In this document: positions 1-9,200 of the stretch, piece by piece
Layout: each line of letters opens with the position of its first letter
Position numbering within the stretch: the stretch's first letter is position 1
Source: Verrucomicrobiales bacterium
Lineage (GTDB): Bacteria; Verrucomicrobiota; Verrucomicrobiia; Limisphaerales; JAYPXF01
Assembly (NCBI GenBank): GCA_002715965.1
Contig: PBAL01000046.1
Location: 1 to 50,665, forward strand
Direction: 5' to 3'
DNA: 50,665 bases
Position numbers and translations under genes: made by a program
Notes under the pieces: generated by a model
The model's database searches: none
Told to the model about the DNA's origin: nothing
Seen by the model: only the letters and a program-made list of their open reading frames with translations

Positions 1-107
1 CGATCGGAGAGCATCAGAGCCAAGGGAACTCCCACGAACAGAGCGAACAATACGTTTCGCAAGCGCGCAGCCGATCGAACAGCTCGATTGGATCTCGTTG
101 CTGACAT
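1..107 (-). CDS. N-terminus of a membrane-anchored protein, cut by the window edge
   Basis: Only the first 35 residues are visible. They are a short basic stretch (residues 1-18, several Arg) followed by one hydrophobic segment (about residues 20-32), which is a signal anchor or signal peptide. The ATG overlaps the stop of the MBOAT O-acyltransferase gene by one base (TGATG), so the two genes are almost certainly co-transcribed and translationally coupled. Genes directly downstream of AlgI-type MBOAT proteins commonly encode an AlgJ/AlgX-like or SGNH-hydrolase-like periplasmic partner that completes polysaccharide O-acetylation. That identity is inferred from position only, because no catalytic part lies in the window. 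Confidence 0.45.
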   Translation of the reverse strand, partial: MSATRSNRAVRSAARLRNVLFALFVGVPLALMLSD

Positions 108-1561
108 CAGAATCGAAAGTAAATAAAGGGGCTGTAGGTCAGCGCGGAGATCCAGATCAACGCGAGGCCCAGGATCACAAAGACCACCAGTGACTCGCCG
201 TGCATGGCAAGCTGCAGCCGCCTCGCTCGACCATTTCGATCTGGCAGGTCTTTGATCCAATCCGCCAACTTCGCACGCGACCAGTGGTAGATCGGCGTGG
301 CCAGGAAGCAGCCGGCAAGCATTGCGATCAACGCGTCCGTGCCCAGGCAGTCGCGGACGAGCAAATGCGTGCCGCCTCCCTGAGTCAGGCCGAACATCAC
401 CTGCAGGAGATTCATGGCATAGGGCAGTGTCTCAGCCCGGAAGAACACCCAGCCAATCAGGAGAAACAGAAGTGTGTAGATATGCGCCAAGAATCGCGGC
501 GCCGTTTCAAGCCAGCGACTCAGCCCGGCGCGTTCGACGGACAGCAACACACCGTGAAAGATTCCCCAGACGATGAAATTCCACGACGCGCCGTGCCACA
601 AGCCACACAGCAGAAAGACCGCAGACAGGTTCAAGTAGGTTCGCGTATTGCGGATGCGATTGCCACCCAGCGGGATGTAGACGTAATCCCGGAACCACGT
701 GGACAAGGTCATGTGCCACCGGCGCCAGAACTCGGTGATGCTCCGAGCAATGTAAGGGTGATTGAAATTCTCGGGGATCTTGAAGCCAAACATCTTGCCG
801 AGCCCGATCGCCATGTCGGAGTAACCCGAGAAATCGAAATAGATCTGCAGCGCGTAACCGGCCATCGCCACCCACGCGAGCGTGAAGGTGATCTCGGAAG
901 CAGGCAGTTCAAAGATCCGATCGACGCAACCGGCAAGCGTGTTCGCAATCAGCACTTTTTTGCCGAGGCCGAAGACAAAGCGTCTGACACCATCGGCAAA
1001 CAGGCGATGGCTCACCACGCGATTGCGAATCTGCGAGGCGATTTCCTTGTAGCGCACGATTGGTCCGGCAATGAGCTGTGGAAAGAACGAGATGTAGAGC
1101 GTCAGATCGAGGGCGTTCTTCTGCGCAGGGAAGGAGCCACGATAAACGTCGATCAGATAGGACATTGCCTGGAAAGTGAAGAAGGAGATTCCCAAAGGCA
1201 GCTCGACACGGGGATCGGACAAGGTCGGTGCACCCAGCGTTTCCAGCAACGGATTCAGGGAATCAACCAGGAAGCCCGCGTACTTGAAGAAGCCCAGCAC
1301 ACCCAGGTTTGCAGCAACGCCGATCGCGAGCGTCCCCTTCCGTTGGCGCGAGTCCTTCGCCGACTCCAATGCGAGGCCCCAGAGATAATTCAGCCCGATG
1401 GACGCGAGCAAAACCAGCGTGAAAGCCGGTTCATCCCACGAGTAAAAGACAATGCTTGCGGCTGCCAGCAGCCCATTCCTCACCTGCGAGGGAAACAGAA
1501 AGTAGGTCCCCAACAAGAGCGGCAGAAACAGAAACAGGAATGACGGCTCTGTGAAAAGCAC
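107..1561 (-). CDS. MBOAT family O-acyltransferase (AlgI/DltB-like)
   Basis: A 484-residue polytopic membrane protein that would move acyl (usually acetyl) groups across the inner membrane for O-acylation of an exported polysaccharide. The start is GTG, giving MLFTEPSFLFLF, which matches the usual N-terminus of AlgI-like proteins; a purine-rich GGGAG sits almost on top of it. The MBOAT hallmarks are present in the second half: FWRRWHMTLSTWFRDYVYIP, then PLGGNR, then the WHGASWNFIVWG segment holding the active-site His. Length is normal for the family (450-520). It overlaps the next gene by one base, which should be its periplasmic partner. No glycan synthesis genes are visible on this side, so the acceptor is unknown. 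Confidence 0.93.
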   Translation of the reverse strand: MLFTEPSFLFLFLPLLLGTYFLFPSQVRNGLLAAASIVFYSWDEPAFTLVLLASIGLNYLWGLALESAKDSRQRKGTLAIGVAANLGVLGFFKYAGFLVDSLNPLLETLGAPTLSDPRVELPLGISFFTFQAMSYLIDVYRGSFPAQKNALDLTLYISFFPQLIAGPIVRYKEIASQIRNRVVSHRLFADGVRRFVFGLGKKVLIANTLAGCVDRIFELPASEITFTLAWVAMAGYALQIYFDFSGYSDMAIGLGKMFGFKIPENFNHPYIARSITEFWRRWHMTLSTWFRDYVYIPLGGNRIRNTRTYLNLSAVFLLCGLWHGASWNFIVWGIFHGVLLSVERAGLSRWLETAPRFLAHIYTLLFLLIGWVFFRAETLPYAMNLLQVMFGLTQGGGTHLLVRDCLGTDALIAMLAGCFLATPIYHWSRAKLADWIKDLPDRNGRARRLQLAMHGESLVVFVILGLALIWISALTYSPFIYFRF

Positions 1562-1646
1562 TCCCGGATGCTCTTACGAACCAAGGCAGCGGATCAATCC
1601 GAGGATTGAGTATTTCATCATATCAGCCCAAGAAGCTGGTGGAGTT

Positions 1647-2114
1647 TCACCTGGAGTGCCCCGGGGAAGATGGTACCGACCCGGTTCTGGTGGCTTGGCG
1701 CGCGTCAATCACCCGAAGAACATTGCATAGTTTCATTTTGGGTTTCTTGAAGCAGCCCTGCTCGTAGCCGCCGAAGGTGACGAATTGCACGACGTTTACC
1801 CTGCCACCATGCGCGCCCAGAACGAGGCCTTTGTGTCCGCTGATTTTTCCGTGATGGTCGATCAGGATCACGACATGGCCGTGCCATTTCTTTCCAACGC
1901 GACACCCGTAGACCAGCAGATCACCCAGCCGTGCGCCTGCCCGAGGAATCTTCTTCAGACCATTTCGTTCGGTCACTACGGCCGAAGCCCGTGTGCTGAG
2001 AAAGCGCTTGTAAGAATCACCCAGGGAACTGAACAGCTGCCAGGTGAAGTTTGAGCAGTCGATGCCCTTTTCCAGACGCGTGCCACCCCACTTGCAATCA
2101 CCTGGCGCCCTGTC
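1647..2114 (-). pseudogene. Start-less NlpC/P60-like peptidase fragment
   Basis: The frame opens directly after the TGA of the DUF1501 gene and in the same frame as it. Eight codons in it reads W-G-G-T, then GIDCSNFTWQLF, then GDLLVY, then WHGHVVILID. These match NlpC/P60 cell-wall peptidases in order: the WGG loop, the DCSxF nucleophile Cys, the GDL strand and the His strand. There is no ATG, GTG or TTG between the TGA and the catalytic Cys. The first usable start is a GTG at 1976, downstream of the Cys, which would give a dead 109-residue protein. The N-terminal part of the domain is therefore missing. I read this as a 5'-truncated gene remnant. A real protein using a non-canonical start, or stop-codon readthrough from DUF1501, is possible but less likely. 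Confidence 0.6.
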
Positions 2115-3590
2115 TCAGGCCAGGACTTCGCGGATCAAATGCCCGTGCACATCTGTCAATCGGCGTTCGAATCCGTTGTGCAAAACGGTCAGGCGTTCGT
2201 GATCCAGCCCGAGCAAATGCAGGATCGTGGCGTGCAGATCGTGGAAAGGATGCACGTTTTCCACAGCCTTGAAACCCAGTTCATCGGTTGCGCCATGGCT
2301 GACGCCTGGCTGGATGCCCGCACCCGTGAGCACTGCCGTGAAACCGCCGGGATTGTGATCGCGGCCTTTTGCGCCCTTCTGAAACATTGGCATCCGTCCG
2401 AACTCCGTGCACCAGAGGACCAACGTTTCATCCAGCAGCCCGCGCTGGCGAAGATCGCGGATCAATGCCGCCGAAGGCTGGTCCATGATCGGTCCATGAA
2501 CGTCATATTGCTCGCGAAGTTTCTGGTGGCCGTCCCAGTTCAACCGGCCGGCGGTTGCATACGCGCCATTGAAGACCTGGACGAAGCGCACGCCCTTCTC
2601 GATCAGCCGGCGCGCGAGGATGCAGTTTTTGGCGTAGTCAGCCTTGACCTCGTTGCCGCTGTCGTCGGCGCCATACAGCTTGAGAATGTGTTTGGGCTCC
2701 GATGAGAGATCGCTGATTTCGGGAACGGACAACTGCATGCGGGCGGCCAGTTCGTAGCTCGCGATACGAGCGGCGAGGTTCTCGTCACCGGGATTGCGAG
2801 CGAGATGCTGTTCGTTCAGCAGCTTCAGCAGATCGCGCGCGGCAAGGTCGGTCTTCTTCCCGATCGATTTTGGCGCCTGCAGGTTCTCAATCGGTTGACG
2901 CGAATTAAACGGGGTGCCTTGGAACACCGCGGGCAGAAAACCAGGACCCCAGTTGTTCACGCTCGCCTGTGGGACGCCTCGCGGATCCGGGATCGCGACA
3001 AAAGCCGGCAGGTCTTCGTTTTCAGAACCGAGTGCATAAGTGATCCAGGCGCCCATGCTGGGAAATCCATCGAGCACAAATCCCGTGGAGATAAAGTTTT
3101 CTGCCGGTCCATGCGTGTTCGATTTGCTGGTGAGCGAATGAACGAAAGCGTAATCGTCCACCATCTCGGCCAGGTGCGGGACCATGTCTGAACACATCTT
3201 GCCGGTCTGGCCGTAGGGACGAAACTCGTATTGCGGACGTGCGAGGTTTCCGGAGGGGCCTTGGAAGGTCACCGGCGGTCCGTCCTTCAGCGGCTGCCCA
3301 TCGTGCTTGATCAGCTCCGGCTTGTAGTCCCATGTCTCCAATTGGCTGCAGGCGCCTGCACAAAAGATCACCACGACATTCTTCACCTTGGCAGGGTAAT
3401 GAGGCCTGCGCGGTGCGTGCGGCCGCGCCGGGTCGATCTTGGGCTGATTCGCCAGCAGACCTTGCCCGCTCAGCAGGCTCGTCAATGCGATCGCCCCAAG
3501 TCCGCTCGACGATTGCCCGAAGAAAGCCCGGCGGTCCAGCAATTGCCGGCCGTGGCAGGAAAGATCGGGATTGCTGTCGAAATGATTCAT
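2115..3590 (-). CDS. DUF1501 family secreted protein (solitary)
   Basis: A 491-residue member of the DUF1501 family, abundant in Planctomycetes and Verrucomicrobia and related to the alkaline phosphatase/sulfatase fold. The N-terminus has a twin-arginine-like signal ([10 protein letters not shown], then a Gly/Ala/Ser-rich hydrophobic stretch to about residue 47), so Tat export is likely. Family landmarks are visible: a [16 protein letters not shown] block, [16 protein letters not shown], and a C-terminal GRDHNPGGF followed by [20 protein letters not shown]1501 genes usually sit next to a PSCyt1/DUF1549 cytochrome. This one has none in the window, unlike the second copy at 14414-15859. The downstream neighbour is an NlpC/P60 remnant. 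The exact substrate of the family is not established. Confidence 0.9.
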   Translation of the reverse strand: MNHFDSNPDLSCHGRQLLDRRAFFGQSSSGLGAIALTSLLSGQGLLANQPKIDPARPHAPRRPHYPAKVKNVVVIFCAGACSQLETWDYKPELIKHDGQPLKDGPPVTFQGPSGNLARPQYEFRPYGQTGKMCSDMVPHLAEMVDDYAFVHSLTSKSNTHGPAENFISTGFVLDGFPSMGAWITYALGSENEDLPAFVAIPDPRGVPQASVNNWGPGFLPAVFQGTPFNSRQPIENLQAPKSIGKKTDLAARDLLKLLNEQHLARNPGDENLAARIASYELAARMQLSVPEISDLSSEPKHILKLYGADDSGNEVKADYAKNCILARRLIEKGVRFVQVFNGAYATAGRLNWDGHQKLREQYDVHGPIMDQPSAALIRDLRQRGLLDETLVLWCTEFGRMPMFQKGAKGRDHNPGGFTAVLTGAGIQPGVSHGATDELGFKAVENVHPFHDLHATILHLLGLDHERLTVLHNGFERRLTDVHGHLIREVLA

Positions 3591-3990
3591 GGATTGGGAT
3601 TGCTCCCAGAACTAGCACGGGATTTAACGCGTGGCCAGTTCTGTGTCACACTCGCGATATTGGTCTGTGCTTGAGAGTGGTGGCAACTGGGGGAGCAGGA
3701 GACCCGCGATTGACCACAGTCAGATCAGCTGGTTTTTGATGCGTTCTCCCTCACCCCGTCCCTCCCAGCGGGAGAGGGAGAAGACATACGGCTTCAGGGG
3801 AGGCATCTTTCGCTACTGCCAGCACTTTTAGCCGGACACGATGTGGGGCACCCATCGCAATGGTCGAATGGAAGAAGCAGCTCCTTCCCGTTCCATTCAA
3901 CGCAACGTTCCGAACATCCCGCAAAATAAACTGTCGGATTTCCCGGTGAGCGCGCAGTCTCAATATGGAGCGTGCAAGCTCCTTCTGCGT
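3591..3990. other. Divergent intergenic region, DUF1501 / sigma factor
   Basis: A 400-base region between divergently transcribed genes. It should hold promoters for both, but I see no convincing -35/-10 pair. It contains one copy of the CTCCCTCACCC palindromic repeat at 3744-3783. The sigma-factor frame is open back to an ATG at 3841, but that extra 50-residue stretch shows no domain, and its residues 1-50 are not needed for the sigma fold. Confidence 0.5.
3744..3783. repeat. CTCCCTCACCC-type palindromic repeat, copy 1
   Basis: The sequence begins TTCTCCCTCACCCCGTCCCT and closes with GCGGGAGAGGGAGAAG, so the ends and the core pair as a hairpin. Two further copies of the same element lie at 29517-29652 in head-to-head arrangement. 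This is a REP-like intergenic element. Confidence 0.7.
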
Positions 3991-6165
3991 ATGGATGACC
4001 AGCGATTATTGCAGCGCTTCTGTGAGTCCCGATCTGAGGATGCGTTCCGCAAACTCGTCACCCGGCATGCGGACATGGTCCTCGGCGTCGCCGTGCGCCG
4101 GAGCGGCAATCGTGCTCTTGCCGACGAAGTGGCGCAGAATGTGTTCACCGGGCTGGCGCAAAAGGCGGGCCGGTTGACCGGTCACGCCACGATCACCGGC
4201 TGGCTTTACCGATCCACCCTCAACGAATGCACCATGGCCTTCCGGCGAAATCATGCGCACACCCGCAAGATGAACGAATTCTCCGAACATCTCGAATCCC
4301 GGCAAGAGAGCTGCAACGTGTGGCAGGAGGCGTTGCCCGAACTGGATGAGGCGATTAACAAATTGCCCGATTCGGATCGGGACCTGATTCTGCTGCGCTT
4401 CGGCGAACGCAAGAGCTTTCGGGAGATCGGCGACCCACTCGGCAAGTCCGAAGCCGCGGCGCAAAATCAGGTCGAACGGGCCTTGCAGCGCCTCAGCCAG
4501 ACCCTGCGCCAGCGCGGAGTAACCGCGTCCGTTGCCGTCATCGCAGCCGTGCCACTGACCATGCAGTGGAACAAGAATCGAGAACTGCAGAACGAACTCT
4601 CGCGCATTCGCAACACGCCTGCGCCGAAAGCCGAACGAATCGTGATCCCGGCACCGGTCACACCGGCCGTCGCCCAACCAGCGACCAAATCGAAGGCCGT
4701 GGCTGTCGCACCGGAAGCGCCCCGGGTGGAGGAGCAGGACGACACCTGGAAAGCAGCGCTGCGCGAGGCGGATCCCGTTTTGCGAACGCAGCGAATTGCC
4801 GCCCTGCTGAAAACCCTCACAGGGGAGGATGGACCGCGGGTTGCGGAAGTGTTCGCACTCTTCAGCGCGAACGGACAACGCTTTACTGAGGAATACCGTC
4901 TGTTTCTGCGCGCCTGGGGGCGGCTTGATGGAGCAGCTGCCGTCGCGCACCTCGCGCCTGCCCCGGAAGCGGCAACAAAGTCTTCCAACCTGCTGGCTGC
5001 AATCGCCGGATGGGCATCGGTGAATCCGCAGGCTGCCCGAGCGTGGATCGAACAGGTTCCCAACAAGAACCCGCGTGAAGATCTGATCTACGGATTGCTC
5101 GACGGCTGGTCGATGACCGACTTTGCCGCAGCTTCCGCCTACGCCGAAACCCGCCCGCGAAGTCCGGCCCGCAACCGCTTCCGGGATCTGCTGCTCAAAC
5201 GCAGCCTCGCTTCCGGGGGCATAGCCGCAGCGCAGAACTGGTTCATGAGCATCGCGGACAACGAGCACAACAGCCTCTACAAGCATCACGCCTTCGACGA
5301 GGTGATCGAGGCCATGCTCTACCGGGATCCGGCTGCGGCCGCGCAATGGATTTCACTGCTCGCTGATCAGAAGTACATGGACACCAGCCCGGTCGTGAAG
5401 ACCGCTTCCGCCCTCGCCAAGAAGGACCCGGTTCAGGCGATGCACTGGCTGCAAAGCATGTCCGCCATGGACACCAAACATCTCACCGCCGGACATCACC
5501 AGCTACTGACGCAGTGGAGCAAGCGAGATCCGGTCGCAGCAGGCACCTGGCTGACCCGGCAGCGCGACAATCCGCACTATGACGGCCTAGCCGGCAGCTT
5601 CGCCGGGAACATCGCCAGCGTGGAACCGGACACTGCCCTGGAATGGGCGCAGAGCATCGGCAACGAAAAACTGCGCGAACAAACAGAATTGAAGGTGGCC
5701 TCCCGGATTTACGCCAGCGAAGCCGGACCACAGAAATTGGCATCAGCGGGTTATTCCAGCGAGTTCATCAAACGAGCGGGCGAGTATCGATCACCGCAGC
5801 AGGAGATCAGGCTGGTGTCGTTCCCATCCGGAGGTGCGGGCGGTGGCTCGGGCCAATTCGTCCTCACACAACCCGCGCGACGGACGCACAACAGCTATTC
5901 CATAAGGCTGGATGAAGAGCTCGGGAATTCCCTGATGATCGAGGGTGCCGGCGATCTCGCCTCGCGTTCCGCGCCGAACAACCCACACGGCAACCTGTAC
6001 CGGGGAATGTCCTGCAGCGATTGTCATCAACAGCAATTCCTCGGCAGCAATGCGCTGGAAACTGCCCGGAGAGCCGCGCCCCGTACGCGGGTGTTTCGCG
6101 GTGCGGTTGGCGAAGACGGCGCAACCGGCGTGGTGCTCGGCTTCGAACCGGCGCCCGCGAAATAG
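3991..6165 (+). CDS. ECF-type sigma factor fused to a transmembrane segment and a repeat domain with CxxCH
   Basis: A 724-residue protein from the ATG at 3991; an upstream in-frame ATG at 3841 would add 50 residues with no recognisable domain. Residues 1-175 are an ECF sigma-70 factor: region 2 (DAFRKLVTRHADMVLGVAVR, then ADEVAQNVF) and region 4 (LPDSDRDLILLRFGERKSF, then EIGDPLGKSEAAAQNQVERA). A short hydrophobic stretch at about 177-192 follows, then a roughly 530-residue tail. The tail holds repeated units of the kind DPxAAxxWxxxL (for example DPAAAAQWISLL, DPVQAMHWLQSM, DPVAAGTWLTRQ). Near its end is a haem-type motif, C-S-D-C-H, at residues 675-679. If the hydrophobic segment spans the membrane, the tail is extracytoplasmic and the sigma domain is membrane-tethered. 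It ends 53 bases from the convergent efflux operon. Target genes are unknown. Confidence 0.85.
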   Translation: MDDQRLLQRFCESRSEDAFRKLVTRHADMVLGVAVRRSGNRALADEVAQNVFTGLAQKAGRLTGHATITGWLYRSTLNECTMAFRRNHAHTRKMNEFSEHLESRQESCNVWQEALPELDEAINKLPDSDRDLILLRFGERKSFREIGDPLGKSEAAAQNQVERALQRLSQTLRQRGVTASVAVIAAVPLTMQWNKNRELQNELSRIRNTPAPKAERIVIPAPVTPAVAQPATKSKAVAVAPEAPRVEEQDDTWKAALREADPVLRTQRIAALLKTLTGEDGPRVAEVFALFSANGQRFTEEYRLFLRAWGRLDGAAAVAHLAPAPEAATKSSNLLAAIAGWASVNPQAARAWIEQVPNKNPREDLIYGLLDGWSMTDFAAASAYAETRPRSPARNRFRDLLLKRSLASGGIAAAQNWFMSIADNEHNSLYKHHAFDEVIEAMLYRDPAAAAQWISLLADQKYMDTSPVVKTASALAKKDPVQAMHWLQSMSAMDTKHLTAGHHQLLTQWSKRDPVAAGTWLTRQRDNPHYDGLAGSFAGNIASVEPDTALEWAQSIGNEKLREQTELKVASRIYASEAGPQKLASAGYSSEFIKRAGEYRSPQQEIRLVSFPSGGAGGGSGQFVLTQPARRTHNSYSIRLDEELGNSLMIEGAGDLASRSAPNNPHGNLYRGMSCSDCHQQQFLGSNALETARRAAPRTRVFRGAVGEDGATGVVLGFEPAPAK

Positions 6166-6218
6166 TCGTCCACGATCGACGCAAAGAGTGCAAACAACGC
6201 ACGGGGTTGCCCCTCGCG

Positions 6219-9200
6219 TCACGTCCTCCAACTCAATCCGATCTCTTTCACCGCGCAATAAAGCACGGGTACGACGAACATCGAAAGCAGCGCCACGCTC
6301 ATTCCTCCGACTGTCGGAATGGCCATTGGTATCATGATGTCAGACCCGCGTCCGGTGGAGGTGAGGATCGGCAACAGCGCCAGCAAGGTCGTTGCAGTGG
6401 TCATGAGACAGGCACGGACGCGACGATTGCCTGCTTCCAACACCGCGGCACGGATCGCTTCACTGGACTCGGTCTTTCCATCGGCGAATGACTGATCGAG
6501 GTAGGTCGCCATCACCACACCATCGTCGGTGGCGATTCCAAACAACGCGAGAAAACCCACCCAGACGGCGACGCTGAGGTTCACTGACTGGACTTGGAAC
6601 AGTTCCCGCAAATTGACGCCCATCACCGGAACATCGAGGAACCACGGCTGTCCGTAGAGCCACAGCATCAGGAAGCCACCCGACCATGCGACGAAAACGC
6701 CGGTGAAGATCATCCCCGCCGTGATCGCAGAACGAAACTGCAGATAGAGAATCACGAAGATCGCGAACAAGGCGATTGGAACCACGACCATCAACTTGCG
6801 TGAGGCGCGAAGTTGGTTCTCGTAGTTGCCGGCGAACACGTAGCTGACGCCATTGGGCAGCGCGAACTTCCCCGCGTCGATCTGGGCCTTCAGGTAGGCC
6901 TGGCAGGTTTCCACCACATCCACCTCGGCGAAGTCCGGCTTCTTGTCGAACACCACGTAGCCGACCATGAAGGTATCCTCGCTCTTGATCATTTGTGGCC
7001 CACGCACGTAACGGATCTCCGCCAGCTGGGTCAGCGGAATCTGTGAACCATCGGCGGCCGGTACAAGAATACGTCCCAGAGATTCAATCGAATCCCGCAA
7101 CTCGCGTTGATAACGAACGCGGATCGGATAACGCTCGCGACCTTCCACCGTCATGCTCAGGCGCTTGCCGCCGATCGCGATTTCAATGACTTCCTGAACC
7201 TCATGGATGTGCAATCCATAACGCGCAATCGCATCGCGGCTGATGTCGATCTCCAGGTAAGGCTTCCCGATCATCCGATCCGCAACCACCGTGCCCGGTT
7301 CCACCGAGGGCACATCCTTCAACATCTCTTCAATCTGAAGACCTACCCGTTCAATCGTCGCCAAGTCCGGCCCGCGAACCTTCACTCCCATCGGTGCGCG
7401 CATGCCGCTCTGGAGCATCACAATGCGCGCGGCAATCGGCTGGAGCTTTGGCGCGGAAGTTGTTCCCGGAATCTTCGTCACCTCGACAATCTCATTCCAG
7501 ATGTCATCGGAATTCTGAATGCCTGGCCATGCACTACGATCAGGGTTCACATGCGGATCCAAAGCCGGCCGCCAAAGTCGGAAGGGAGCCCCCCCGCTGT
7601 CCGGTATCAGCCTCCCGCTTTCGTCGCGAACGAATTTTCCATGAACGAGATAAGGTTCTCCATCCGGCGCTGAGAGCGGCTTCCCTTTCTCATCACGCGC
7701 CAGATCATCCTCATGTGCTTCGAAACGGAAACGCAGACGACGGCCGTTGGCGTCGATCAGGAACTTGGGCCGATAGTTGATGATCGTCTCGAACATCGAA
7801 ACCGGCGCGGGATCAAGCGGACTCTCCGCCCGCCCAAGTTTGCCCACCACAGACTCGATCTCCGGGATTGCCTGCATCGCCATGTCCTGCTTCTGCAACA
7901 CGTCGAGCGCTTCTCCGATCGAGGCATGCGGCATCGTAGTCGGCATGAAAAGGTACGAGCCCTCATCCAGGTTTGGCATGAACTCCTTGCCCAAGCCCGG
8001 AAATTGATGCGCCGCCCAAACTGCCGGCGCGGACTTCTTCACGCCACTCGGCATCCAGCCAAAGAGGCGATCGAATCCAAGCCAGATCGATGCACCGGCG
8101 ATCATCAGGGCCAACGGTCCGGTGAGAAACAGTCTCTTGTTCTCCAAGGCCCAACGCAGTATCGGCGAATACGCCTTCAGGAAGACCTGGATCAGGAAAA
8201 GCAATCCACCGATCACGCCGGTCACCAGCAGGACGTTTTGGGAAAGCCCGCGTTCCGGTCCCAGCGGAAGCCAATCCATGGCCAACAGGAGCGCGACCGC
8301 AGCGACCAGCAACCACGTGACAACAGATTGAAGCGCGCCGGCAACCCTCTCCGGGAGAAAGGTCTCGATCAACCGGTACACTCCCACCACGATCAATACT
8401 GAACCCACCCACCAGGGGAACCAGGCGAGCAGCACCCCACCCACTATCGCCATTGCGCCGAAGAGAATCCGCCGTGACTTTGTTCGCGCTGACCCGCGCG
8501 TGAACAGCATGTGAGCCAAAGGTGGGATCAAGGTGAGCGCCACGATGATCGACGCCGCCAATGCAAAGGTCTTCGTGAACGCGAGCGGTTTGAACAGTTT
8601 GCCTTCCGCGCCTTCCATGGCGAACACCGGCAGAAAGCTGATGACGGTGGTGGCAACTGCCGTGAGGACCGCTGGAGCGACTTCAGACGCGGCTCGGTGA
8701 ATCGTCGTCAAACTGGAGTCGGCCGCGTCCTTTGCCCCTTCCAACCTCCGCAAAATGTTCTCACAAATCACGATCCCCATATCAACCATCGTACCGATCG
8801 CGATCGCGATTCCGGACAGCGCGACGATGTTGGCGTCCACGCCAAACTGACGCATCGCAATGAAGGTCATCAGGACAGCCAATGGCAGGAGACCGGAAAT
8901 CAGTGCGGAACTCGCCAGGTGCCGCACCATCACCAGAACCACAATGATCGTCACCAGGATCTCCTGAATGATCGCCGTGTTCAGCGTGCCGAGTGTTTCT
9001 CGAATCAATCCCGATCGGTCGTAAAACGGAACAATGCGGATCTTGCTGAATTTCAACCACTCCGGGCGTTCGTTCGGCCCGGTTGTGCGAAGAAAGTCCA
9101 GCCACGCGGATTGGTTCAATGAATGAACGTGTGCGCTTTCATGGATCTCATCGATTTCCGCAAATGCATCGAATCCCCTCCCATCTGCAAATGCCTCGAC

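Noticed and set aside
200..1543. Long open frame (447 codons) antisense to the MBOAT gene
   Set aside because: The translation is Gln/Arg/His-rich without domains, and the minus strand encodes a complete MBOAT protein with its catalytic motifs.
1647..3590. A DUF1501-NlpC/P60 fusion made by UGA recoding
   Set aside because: The frames are continuous, but nothing visible (no SECIS-like structure examined with confidence, no family precedent known to me) supports readthrough; truncation is simpler.
4006..5346. 446-codon minus-strand frame opposite the sigma factor
   Set aside because: It is a shadow of the GC-biased third codon position of the sigma gene; no domain is recognisable and the plus-strand sigma motifs are unambiguous.
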